The notes under the pieces were generated by a model. That model was not told the origin of the DNA and did no database searches. It worked only from the letters and a program-made list of their open reading frames with translations. From PZPK01 sp047628385 (lineage in GTDB: Bacteria > Pseudomonadota > Gammaproteobacteria > Pseudomonadales > Oleiphilaceae), in assembly GCA_047628385.1 (NCBI GenBank), contig JBLHVH010000066.1, positions 1-15,129 on the forward strand: a stretch of 15,129 nucleotides of DNA, in the 5' to 3' direction. Of this stretch, positions 7,910 through 15,096 are shown one piece after another; within the stretch, counting starts at the first letter, position 1; every line of letters starts with the position of its first letter. Both the position numbers and the translations under genes were made by a program.

Positions 7910-7926
7910 ATGAACATCGGTTAGCA

Positions 7927-8241
7927 TTAACCAATGCTGAATAATTCACCTAGCTTAGTTGCTAGCATCATGTCGCCTTCCGCGCGTAACTGACCTGCCA
8001 TAAATGCTTGCATTCCATCTGTTTCACCACTAACGATACCGTTAAGTGTTTCAGTGTTCATGATTAGAGTAACAGAAGGATCATCATGGTCGCCTGCTGT
8101 TAAATCACATGCGCCATCCTTAATTGTGAGGCTGTAATTTTCATCATCTTCAATGTTGAATTGGAAGACTAAGTCGATGCCGCTAGCAGCGTCAGCGTCA
8201 AAATTGTTTTTTAGTGTCTCAAAGGTAGTAGCTACAGACAT
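7927..8241 (-). CDS. Small stand-alone SCP2 (sterol carrier protein 2) domain protein
   Basis: A 104-residue acidic protein made only of an SCP2-type domain, with no signal peptide. Family marks are the central DLVFQFNIED strand, YSLTIKDGACDLTAG, then DPSVTLIMNTETLNGIVSG and the closing GQLRAEGDMMLATKL helix. That ending matches the usual KGKLKIKGDMMLALKL motif. SCP2 domains form a hydrophobic tunnel that binds lipids or fatty acyl groups; in bacteria the ligand of the single-domain forms is mostly unknown. An AAAGG site is nine bases before the ATG. It sits alone, converging on fimL across a shared terminator and divergent from sohB, so it probably forms a single-gene transcript. Confidence 0.88.
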   Translation of the reverse strand: MSVATTFETLKNNFDADAASGIDLVFQFNIEDDENYSLTIKDGACDLTAGDHDDPSVTLIMNTETLNGIVSGETDGMQAFMAGQLRAEGDMMLATKLGELFSIG

Positions 8242-8352
8242 GAGATTAACCTTTTAATTTATCAATTTTTGCCTCATCACTCTTAAAGAGATTGAAGGGC
8301 GTGAATGTGGAATTAAACCGCACAAAAGAATGAGGAATTTTCACACGACTAA

Positions 8353-8381
8353 AGGTTAGTTTTTCTGAAATACAAAGTCAA
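8353..8381 (-). promoter_or_regulatory. Candidate promoter of the SCP2 gene
   Basis: On the minus strand TTGACT (8381-8376) is followed after 17 bases by TAACCT (8358-8353). The -35 is strong and the -10 poor, which would suit an activated promoter. The leader would be about 105 bases. In the opposite direction a perfect TATAAT at 8476-8481 may serve sohB but has no matching -35. Confidence 0.33.
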
Positions 8382-8508
8382 CTCCTAATCGAACGCTTGT
8401 TTGAATTATTGTTTTTAAGTCAAACTGCCTTCTAGACCTTGTTTTACATAAAAAAGCCCTAATAAATAAAGAACTTATAATTTAGTGTGAATCATTGGGG
8501 AAGTAAGC

Positions 8509-9555
8509 GTGGAATTTTTATCCGAATACGGTGTTTTTTTAGCGAAGACAGTCACAATTGTTATTGCGATTATGTTTGTTCTGGCGGCTGCAGCAAGTGC
8601 AGCGATAAAAAATAAAAAACCAGAAAGTAAAGAGATGCTGGTTGAGAAACTAAATGAAAAGTTTAACGACTCAAAAGAATTGCTTGAAGAATTTATACTC
8701 GATAAAGAAGCGCTAAAAACGCTTAGAAAAGATCAAAAGAAAAACGAAAAAGCTGAAGCGAAATTGCATAAATCAGACATCAAACCAGACACTAAGCCAA
8801 GAGTGTTTGTTTTAGACTTTGATGGTGATATTAAAGCATCTGCAGTAGATGACCTTAGAGAATCTATTAGTGCTGTTTTGCAAATGGCCGACCCAGCGCG
8901 TGATGAAGTAATTGTAAAGCTTGAAAGCCCTGGTGGCATGGTCCACTCCTACGGCTTAGCAGCGGCTCAGTTGGATCGTATTAAAAAGAAAGGCATTAAG
9001 CTTACGGCATGTGTCGATAAGGTTGCGGCCAGTGGTGGTTACATGATGGCCTGTGTCGCTGACAAAATTGTCGCATCACCTTTTGCTATTATGGGATCTA
9101 TCGGTGTCGTCGCACAGATCCCAAACTTTAGTAAATTACTTAAAAAGAACGATATTGACTACGAAATACTAACTGCTGGCAAATATAAGCGAACATTAAC
9201 TATGTTCGGTGAAAATACCGAACAGGGACGTGAGAAGTTTCAAACTGACCTCGAAGATACCCATGAGCTTTTCAAGAGTTATGTTTCAGAACGTCGCCCA
9301 TCTGTTGACATTGAAAATGTTGCGACCGGTGATATCTGGTTTGGTTCAAAAGCTTTAGAAGTTTCTTTGGTGGATGAACTTAAAACTTCTGATGAATATA
9401 TTATTGATGCATGTGCCAATGCGGATGTATTTTCAATTGCTTTTAAAGATAAGAAATCTTTGATGGATAAATTTGGTATAGCAGTGAGTACTGGTATAGA
9501 AAGCTCTGTGAGTAAGATTTTATCTGAAATGAATGTTACACGTAGTTTTAGATAG
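8509..9555 (+). CDS. sohB: SohB-type inner-membrane serine peptidase, family S49
   Basis: The protein has one N-terminal membrane helix (about residues 9-33), a charged, probably coiled region (about 36-90) and an S49/ClpP-fold protease domain from about 95. The nucleophile is Ser175 in AASGGYMMA. The catalytic lysine lies in GKYKRT (225-228; Lys227 by analogy with SppA). This is the Ser-Lys dyad of signal-peptide-peptidase relatives. ESPGGMVHSYG and ASPFAIMGSIGVV are further family blocks. E. coli SohB is about 349 residues, so 348 is as expected. SohB is a possible periplasmic peptidase known as a multicopy suppressor of degP defects; its natural substrate is unclear. Translation starts at GTG, with GGGGAAG just upstream (8497-8503) as a strong ribosome site. 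A clear terminator follows. Confidence 0.93.
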   Translation: MEFLSEYGVFLAKTVTIVIAIMFVLAAAASAAIKNKKPESKEMLVEKLNEKFNDSKELLEEFILDKEALKTLRKDQKKNEKAEAKLHKSDIKPDTKPRVFVLDFDGDIKASAVDDLRESISAVLQMADPARDEVIVKLESPGGMVHSYGLAAAQLDRIKKKGIKLTACVDKVAASGGYMMACVADKIVASPFAIMGSIGVVAQIPNFSKLLKKNDIDYEILTAGKYKRTLTMFGENTEQGREKFQTDLEDTHELFKSYVSERRPSVDIENVATGDIWFGSKALEVSLVDELKTSDEYIIDACANADVFSIAFKDKKSLMDKFGIAVSTGIESSVSKILSEMNVTRSFR

Positions 9556-9571
9556 TCGCGTTACAAAATCG

Positions 9572-9600
9572 AGCTAATGGCTTTCGGCCATTAGCTTTTA
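9572..9600 (+). terminator. Terminator of sohB, overlapping the eamA stop codon
   Basis: A perfect 10-pair stem, AGCTAATGGC (9572-9581) with GCCATTAGCT (9587-9596), encloses the loop TTTCG and is followed by TTTATTT. The T-rich tail is on the plus strand, so it serves sohB best. The right arm contains the TAA stop of the converging transporter gene (9591-9593). On the minus strand the sequence after the hairpin has only a short ATTTT. Confidence 0.85.
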
Positions 9601-10454
9601 TTTCTATTCGATTGAATACTCTCAAATAAAGCAGCAAATAATATTAAGCTACCGCCAACTAATGTGTTGAACTCGACATGTTCCCCTAGTAATAAATAAG
9701 CAAATATAGCCGCATAAACAACTTGTAAACTGATGATCATCGAAACAGTTTTAGCTGACTCATGGAGTAGTGCATACGTTTTTTGAGTATGGGGTATCGC
9801 TGTAAAAACAGAACCAAGCAATATAAGTAAAAACCATTCATCGCCTGATATGCTACCGATAGATACCGTTGTTAGTGGTAACAGAACGATCGCACTTATC
9901 AAACTGTGAAATGTCATGATGGTAAATGCTGAATATTGATTAAGCCATGTCGAAACAATAACGTTGCGCAGTGCTACGGCAAAACCTGATAAAACACCAA
10001 AAGCAACACCTGCGGTTATATCGTTGTTAAGTGAAAATTCAGGAACAATGAGACTTACCCCAAAAAGGACGATAACCGCCATCGCAATATCGACTACATA
10101 GATTCTCGTTTTTTTAATTAAAGGCTCAAGAAACACAGTAATTACAGGGAAAGTAAACATAGATACAATCCCAACCGCGACACTAGATATTTGCATAGAG
10201 TGGAAATACGCGGTCCAGTGTACAGTAAATAAAAGGCTACAAATTACCAATAAAAACAAATGAAATTTGTTCTTTATCAGTATTTTATGTTTAAGAGCTA
10301 GGGCAATACCAAGCACTAGTACGCCACAAATGAGTGTTCGGTACGAAATGATATCGATCGCGGAATAAGGGATAAGCTTTGAAAAAAGCGCTGTCCCCCC
10401 TAAAAGCAACGCGCTAATGTGTAACTGAGTAATGATGTTTTTTGACTGTGGCAT
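9591..10454 (-). CDS. EamA-family (drug/metabolite transporter superfamily) permease
   Basis: A 287-residue, very hydrophobic protein with about ten transmembrane segments in two EamA repeats (about 10-135 and 148-280). Family marks are SYRTLICG (37-44) after helix 2, the helix pair around SSVAVGIVSMFTFPVIT (90-106) ending in LEPL, and the C-terminal GEHVEFNTLVGGSLIL (257-272). EamA proteins export metabolites, amino acids or drugs across the inner membrane; the substrate cannot be told from the sequence. It is the last gene of a three-gene operon: its ATG shares one base with the TAA of the YchJ gene (TAATG), which suggests translational re-initiation. No separate promoter or clear Shine-Dalgarno sequence is seen in front of it. 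Confidence 0.88.
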   Translation of the reverse strand: MPQSKNIITQLHISALLLGGTALFSKLIPYSAIDIISYRTLICGVLVLGIALALKHKILIKNKFHLFLLVICSLLFTVHWTAYFHSMQISSVAVGIVSMFTFPVITVFLEPLIKKTRIYVVDIAMAVIVLFGVSLIVPEFSLNNDITAGVAFGVLSGFAVALRNVIVSTWLNQYSAFTIMTFHSLISAIVLLPLTTVSIGSISGDEWFLLILLGSVFTAIPHTQKTYALLHESAKTVSMIISLQVVYAAIFAYLLLGEHVEFNTLVGGSLILFAALFESIQSNRNKS

Positions 10455-10891
10455 TAAAGGTTACTGACAGGAAAAGTATGATTGTTTTCAGCGTTTACAT
10501 ACTTCCAGTGTTCTAGCTCTCGTGTGAAATAACTGTGCTCTTCTAATCTATGTGCTTTTCCGGCTACTTTATAGCGGGCTATAAACTTTACCCAACCTTC
10601 CTTGTCTATATCTTGGCCCATTTTTGTCGATATTATCTTTAAACCAAGCCATTTAGTGGCGGTATTGAAGTCAATTGAACTTGGTTTAGTGGTCGTATGC
10701 CAGCTGCTTAATAAATATTGCTCATCTTCAAGTACAAATGCAGTATAACGTGAGCGCATCAGTTGTTCTGCAGTATGGGCGTGAGCAATGCCGATGATAT
10801 ATTTTTGACAACATTTTGAAAATAAAATAGATGACATGTTGGCCGAGTGGCAAGGACAGATCATTTCTGGGTCAATTATTTTTTGTATCAT
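10454..10891 (-). CDS. ychJ: YchJ-family protein with N-terminal SEC-C zinc motif
   Basis: A 145-residue cytosolic protein. The N-terminus has a Cys-rich SEC-C type zinc motif, CPC (12-14) and CC (27-28), then LMRSRYTAFVLED (44-56), the hallmark of the YchJ/UPF0225 family. The NTF2-like core continues with TKWLGLKII and the WVKFIARYKV strand. The biochemical function of the family is unknown. The second, C-terminal SEC-C motif of E. coli YchJ (DPCPCGSGKK...CC) is absent; the protein ends in HTFPVSNL. Met1 is chosen because its ATG overlaps the stop of the antiporter gene (TAATG). A start at Met10 would also give the usual short lead to the CPC motif. The stop overlaps the next gene in the same way. 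Confidence 0.88.
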   Translation of the reverse strand: MIQKIIDPEMICPCHSANMSSILFSKCCQKYIIGIAHAHTAEQLMRSRYTAFVLEDEQYLLSSWHTTTKPSSIDFNTATKWLGLKIISTKMGQDIDKEGWVKFIARYKVAGKAHRLEEHSYFTRELEHWKYVNAENNHTFPVSNL

Positions 10892-12066
10892 TAATCTCGT
10901 CTTAAGCGATCGCTGATTGCAATCGGGCTAGGGAATTTGAACACGACTATATAAGAATTTAAAATAAAAGTCAGAATTGCAGTTGCCTGAATGAGATGTG
11001 AAGCCTCTGTGCCTATAAATGCGCTTGCAGTCGCTAAGTATGCGATCAACAAAGAAAACTCACTAATTTGGCCTAATCTAAAGCCAACTTCCCATGAGAT
11101 TTCTTTGGGTTCTTTTATTTGCTTTAGAAGAAAGTGAAAGGTAACCGGCTTAATAATGATAATAAGAACCGCTAGAATGATTGCAGGTAAGATCACTAAA
11201 CCCAGCATATTTAAGTTAAATAAAGCGCCCAAAGAAAAGAAAAATAATACTAAGAAGAAATCTCGTAACGGTTTTAGGGATTCGGCGATGTATTGAGAGA
11301 TTGGATTGGTCGCAATGCTAATACCTGCCAAAAAGGCGCCAATTTCTGTCGACAAACCAAGATAATTAGCCAATTCAGCGATACCCAAGCACCAGCCAAT
11401 CGCAAGCAAGAAGATATATTCATGAAAGCGATCGAATTTTTGAATAAGTTTAAAAATAACATGTTTAACGGTAAAAAAAACAAAGAAAATAAGTAAGGGC
11501 AGTGTAAGTAGGGTCCCAATAAAGCTAATAATGCCATTATTATCGGCTTCTGAAGCACTACCACCTAAAACTAACAGGACAATAATAGCCACTAAATCTT
11601 GTAAAAGAAGTAGGCCAACGACTAATTCTCCCGTATGTTTATGATGTAAAACGGTGGTGGGTAATAATTTTATGCCAATGATGGTGCTTGAAAACATCAT
11701 TGCACAGCCAATAATAATAGACTCTAGAAAGGTGTATCCAAATAGTTGACCGATTAAAAAACCCGTGATTGCAAAAATTAGAGAGCTGGCGATCGCGACA
11801 AATGTCGCTTTTCGAATCATGTGCAGTAAACTACTTGGCTGCATATCCAAGCCTAAGAGAAATAAGAGAAAAATAATTCCTATCTCAGCAATTTCAGATA
11901 ATAAATACGTATCATTAACATAATTAAGCCCAAAAGGGCCAATTAACGCGCCTAATGCAATATAAGCGATGATAATAGGTTGGCGTGTATAAAGAACTAG
12001 CGATGCTAAAATTGCTGCGCCAGAAAAAATTAGAAAAAAAGAATTAACGATTGATATATCGGCCAT
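10891..12066 (-). CDS. CPA2-family cation/proton antiporter, Kef-like membrane domain only
   Basis: A 391-residue integral membrane protein with about 11-13 helices, matching the Na+/H+ exchanger domain of the CPA2 group (KefB/KefC, GerN). Family marks are YIALGALIGPFGL (35-47) in helix 2, FLLGLDMQP (69-77), LLLQDLVAI (153-161) with Gln156-Asp157, STEIGAFLAGI (239-249), and SLKPLRDFFLVLFFFSLG (263-280). It ends after the membrane part, so the cytosolic RCK/TrkA-N gating domain of KefB/C is lacking. It may be a simple K+ or Na+/H+ antiporter, or be gated by another protein. It is the first gene of an operon with the YchJ and EamA genes, joined by TAATG overlaps. No clear Shine-Dalgarno sequence is seen before the ATG. 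Ion specificity is not determinable here. Confidence 0.9.
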   Translation of the reverse strand: MADISIVNSFFLIFSGAAILASLVLYTRQPIIIAYIALGALIGPFGLNYVNDTYLLSEIAEIGIIFLLFLLGLDMQPSSLLHMIRKATFVAIASSLIFAITGFLIGQLFGYTFLESIIIGCAMMFSSTIIGIKLLPTTVLHHKHTGELVVGLLLLQDLVAIIVLLVLGGSASEADNNGIISFIGTLLTLPLLIFFVFFTVKHVIFKLIQKFDRFHEYIFLLAIGWCLGIAELANYLGLSTEIGAFLAGISIATNPISQYIAESLKPLRDFFLVLFFFSLGALFNLNMLGLVILPAIILAVLIIIIKPVTFHFLLKQIKEPKEISWEVGFRLGQISEFSLLIAYLATASAFIGTEASHLIQATAILTFILNSYIVVFKFPSPIAISDRLRRD

Positions 12067-12108
12067 AATCGAGTGTTGTCTAATATTGATTTAATATAAT
12101 TATTTAGT

Positions 12109-12130
12109 ATATGCATGGTGCAAATATGCA
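12109..12130. repeat. Direct repeat ATATGCA upstream of the antiporter operon
   Basis: ATATGCA occurs at 12109-12115 and again at 12124-12130, 15 bases apart start to start, about 43-64 bases upstream of the antiporter ATG. The first copy runs into the palindrome ATGCAT. Its place in a divergent gap would suit an operator, but the match is short and may be chance. Confidence 0.35.
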
Positions 12131-12305
12131 ATGAAGGCTAACTATATAAGTTAAGTTCTTATTCAGTATAGAAAAACTGATGAAAACTGCGAAAAATTTT
12201 TGTTTTTTTTTAATTTTGGGTACTTGGATGATTAGAATAAATTTCGTCGATTGAATGAGTATGGTATTCTTAGCTTAATTCCCGCCATTAAATGCTTGTG
12301 TATTC

Positions 12306-14294
12306 ATGCCAAAAGAAAAGAAACGTTTAGTTGATATTTCCTCACTAAAGAAAAATACGTTCTCCGTCTTGAAAGGTGCTGGTGAAATAGCCACAAGTAG
12401 TGTTGCTCTACCTAAAACATTTGTACCAATCATTCGGTTGCTCATGTCAGATCGTTTTGTCGAGGCACCAGAGCTATCTGAAGAACTAGATTCTCTATTT
12501 GAAGACTTATACCACCACCCTTTATCCTTTCACTCGCGTTCGTTAACTGAATTTTTGCGTCGGTCTCGGTTTATTCCTAATGAAGACTCGACAGAAAATA
12601 TGATCAGTTATTTGGTTAAACAAGCCGTATTAAGAAGTCCTGTAGATATCCCTGAAGTCGTGATCGATGAGTTTTGGGGGTTCTTTCAAGAATTAATCGA
12701 GTCGCCAGAGTTAAAAGGGGTTGTTGAGTTAAATTTAGATATTGTGCGTTCTGTTTTGCGTACTTACGAACCTTTGTTATTAGAAATAATAAATAGCATT
12801 AAACAAATTCGTAAAGCTAACCAGCATACATTGACTGATATTATTGCTAAGTTACAAGTATTACGCGGTGATATTCAAATTCTTAAGCGTCAAATTAAAG
12901 CCATTCGTTATATAAAACCATTTTTACAAACCGATCCAAAAGACTTTAAAAAACAAGCCGAAATTGTTGCAAAAATGGTACGTGAATTTGGTCCATTATT
13001 TATAAAAATGGCCCAAGTCGCTGCGGCTAATTCAGACTTCTTGCCTGAAGAAATATCAAAAGAATTACAAGTATTTCAAGAAGATGTAGAGCCTATGAAG
13101 CCAGATGAAGTCTATCAAGCTTTTGCTGAGGACTTTGGTCAAAAACCAGAAAGTTTATATTTTGGCTTTGAAGTTGATAACCCCATCAAGTCAGGTTCAA
13201 TTGGTTCGGTTTTTGTGGCTAAAAAACCACTGACTAGAGATGGCAAAGAAGTTCTTGTTCCCGTGGTTGTAAAAGTGTCGCGACACAACTTGGAACGAGA
13301 GTTTGCAATGGGCTCACTGGCGATAGAGCTGATGCTGATTAGTAGTCAGTACTGGGCACCTCATTCTAAACTACGTCCGTTCCTGTCAGCGATGTCAGAA
13401 CAAATTAAAGAATTTACACGAGGGTTTGAGCAAGAGCTTGATTTTAAACATGAAGGGGAAGTTCAATCACGTTTTCATGATCGCGCGGCAGTGTCTTCTG
13501 TTTGGTTCGTTCCAAGCTTATATGGCTCAAGCAATCGAATTTTAGAAATGGAATATCTGCAAGATGCGATGGCGATTAACCAAGCCGTCAATTGCTACCA
13601 AGGTCGAAGGAAGGTTCGCTTTCAACGAAAGTTAGCAGAAAATTTCTTGTACACAATGCTAGAGCATATGTTTATTTATCAAGAGTTTCATGGCGACTTG
13701 CACCCAGGGAATGTGATGGTTGACCTTGAGGCAAAACTTTTTCTTATTGATTGGGGGAATTCGGTTGATATGAAAGGAAAGTGGGCCACTTTAAGGCGTT
13801 ATATTGTTTCAGTATTAAGTGGTGATGTAGAAACTTTAGCACAAACACTCATTGAAATGAGTACCGATCAATTAGGAAATACCGCGCGGTATGAAGAGAT
13901 TAAGCAGGCATTAACTGAAACCCTTGAGAAAAAACAAGTGCATCCTTTAGGTCATGACTTCGCAATACAACTCTACAAAGAGGGTACAGAAGGTTTCCGT
14001 TATCGTTTACAAACTGCTGTGCAACTCATGACCAATACGTATTCTTTAGATATGACGATTAAAAGTGATTATTTACATTTATCACGCTCTTTATTTGCCA
14101 TGGTCGGCACCTATAATAATTTATACAAAGATATTTCAGGCTGGACGATGGCGAGAGATTTTGTTTCAGATTTTGCATTGTTTCCGTTTCGCTTTGCTTA
14201 TAATCGACTGACACACCCCGCATTAAATTCTGATACTAAATCTACTTTAATTAACCCAAACAGCCCTAAATTGGTGAACCTAGATAATGCTTGA
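12306..14294 (+). CDS. Divergent ABC1/UbiB-like atypical kinase with long N-terminal helical extension
   Basis: A 662-residue, apparently soluble protein. Residues 1-205 form a charged, mainly helical extension with a likely coiled coil at about 165-200. The ABC1/UbiB protein-kinase-like domain follows. KMAQ (234-237) stands where the family has KxGQ, followed by the expected LPEEISKELQVFQEDV. SGSIGSVF (296-303) replaces the alanine-rich AAAS loop. Lys323 in VVKVSRH fits the ATP lysine, Glu377-Leu-Asp379 the ExD motif, HGDLHPGN (462-469) the catalytic loop and IDWGN (481-485) the metal-binding DFG. The two C-terminal membrane helices of UbiB are not evident. UbiB proteins support ubiquinone synthesis or lipid handling; whether this paralogue does is unknown. 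The start lacks a clear ribosome site. A weak TTGAAT-17-CTTAAT pair lies at 12251-12279. Its last 8 bases overlap the pseudouridine synthase gene. Confidence 0.82.
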   Translation: MPKEKKRLVDISSLKKNTFSVLKGAGEIATSSVALPKTFVPIIRLLMSDRFVEAPELSEELDSLFEDLYHHPLSFHSRSLTEFLRRSRFIPNEDSTENMISYLVKQAVLRSPVDIPEVVIDEFWGFFQELIESPELKGVVELNLDIVRSVLRTYEPLLLEIINSIKQIRKANQHTLTDIIAKLQVLRGDIQILKRQIKAIRYIKPFLQTDPKDFKKQAEIVAKMVREFGPLFIKMAQVAAANSDFLPEEISKELQVFQEDVEPMKPDEVYQAFAEDFGQKPESLYFGFEVDNPIKSGSIGSVFVAKKPLTRDGKEVLVPVVVKVSRHNLEREFAMGSLAIELMLISSQYWAPHSKLRPFLSAMSEQIKEFTRGFEQELDFKHEGEVQSRFHDRAAVSSVWFVPSLYGSSNRILEMEYLQDAMAINQAVNCYQGRRKVRFQRKLAENFLYTMLEHMFIYQEFHGDLHPGNVMVDLEAKLFLIDWGNSVDMKGKWATLRRYIVSVLSGDVETLAQTLIEMSTDQLGNTARYEEIKQALTETLEKKQVHPLGHDFAIQLYKEGTEGFRYRLQTAVQLMTNTYSLDMTIKSDYLHLSRSLFAMVGTYNNLYKDISGWTMARDFVSDFALFPFRFAYNRLTHPALNSDTKSTLINPNSPKLVNLDNA

Positions 14295-15096
14295 TCAAAA
14301 AATTGAAACTGTTTATCTCGACGAATATATTCGAGTAATTCATAAACCAGTCAATGTATGTTTTCATACCGATGAGCAAGCAGAAGGTATTGTGAAATTA
14401 GTAAAGACGTCATATCCAGGTGAAACGCTCTATCCCATTCACCGCTTAGATAAAATTACCTCGGGTTTAATGGTATTTGCACGGACAAGCCAAGTAAACG
14501 AAGTACTATCAAAAATGCTTCAAGACAAACATATCGAAAAATATTACCTCGCACTATCAAAACATAAACCTACTAAGAAACAAGGTGCGGTGATAGGCGA
14601 CATGAAGAAAGGACGTCGAGGAAGTTATTTATTACTAAGAGAGAAAACTAATCCAGCGTTAACACATTTTGTTGCTAAATCATTTTTACACGATAACCAA
14701 CGTTATTGGTTTTTTGTATTAAAACCTGAAACAGGTAAAACGCATCAATTACGTGTTGCTATGAAATCGTTAGCAAGTCCTGTGTTGGGTGATCGTCGTT
14801 ATGAACAGTTGATTGAACAAGCAAGTGAAACAAATACTGGCACAGATGAAAAAAGCGTTGGGGCATTAATAGAAGATCCTGGTGTTGATGAGGGTGCCAA
14901 CACATCCTATCCAGATAGAGGGTATCTACATGCTTATAAAGTACGTTTTGATTTATACGGTAAACGCTATGAAATTACTGACCCAATATTTAAAGGAGAA
15001 TGTTTTAATTTAACGGATTATCTTGAAAATACAGATCTCAACGCGTTACTTAGCCCTGAAAAACTATCTTGGCCTAAACGTGCCTTTAAGCTTTAA
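14287..15096 (+). CDS. RluA-superfamily pseudouridine synthase, without S4 domain
   Basis: It isomerises uridine to pseudouridine in a structured RNA. The catalytic Asp55 sits in the family motif HRLDKITSGLMVFA (52-65). Further blocks are KHIEKYYLAL (81-90), KTHQLRVAMKSLASPVLGD (151-169) with the RNA-binding/active-site basic residues, and GYLHAYKVRFD (212-222). There is no N-terminal S4 domain, so it resembles TruC, RluA and the small Rlu-like group of unknown target. Residues about 175-209 are an acidic, Gly/Thr-rich insertion before the last strands, which looks disordered. At 269 residues it is slightly long for the group. The ATG lies inside the kinase gene (ATGCTTGA shared) with GGTGA nine bases upstream, which indicates coupled translation. 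rRNA or tRNA are both possible substrates. Confidence 0.9.
   Translation: MLDQKIETVYLDEYIRVIHKPVNVCFHTDEQAEGIVKLVKTSYPGETLYPIHRLDKITSGLMVFARTSQVNEVLSKMLQDKHIEKYYLALSKHKPTKKQGAVIGDMKKGRRGSYLLLREKTNPALTHFVAKSFLHDNQRYWFFVLKPETGKTHQLRVAMKSLASPVLGDRRYEQLIEQASETNTGTDEKSVGALIEDPGVDEGANTSYPDRGYLHAYKVRFDLYGKRYEITDPIFKGECFNLTDYLENTDLNALLSPEKLSWPKRAFKL

Noticed and set aside
11274..11564. A 96-codon minus-strand frame inside the antiporter gene
   Set aside because: It is an out-of-frame shadow of a clearly conserved membrane protein, with no domain, ribosome site or independent support.
12191..12211. AAAAATTTTT palindrome followed by a T-run, considered as terminator
   Set aside because: It has no GC pairs in the stem and no gene upstream on the plus strand to terminate. 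It may be a bent AT tract or chance.
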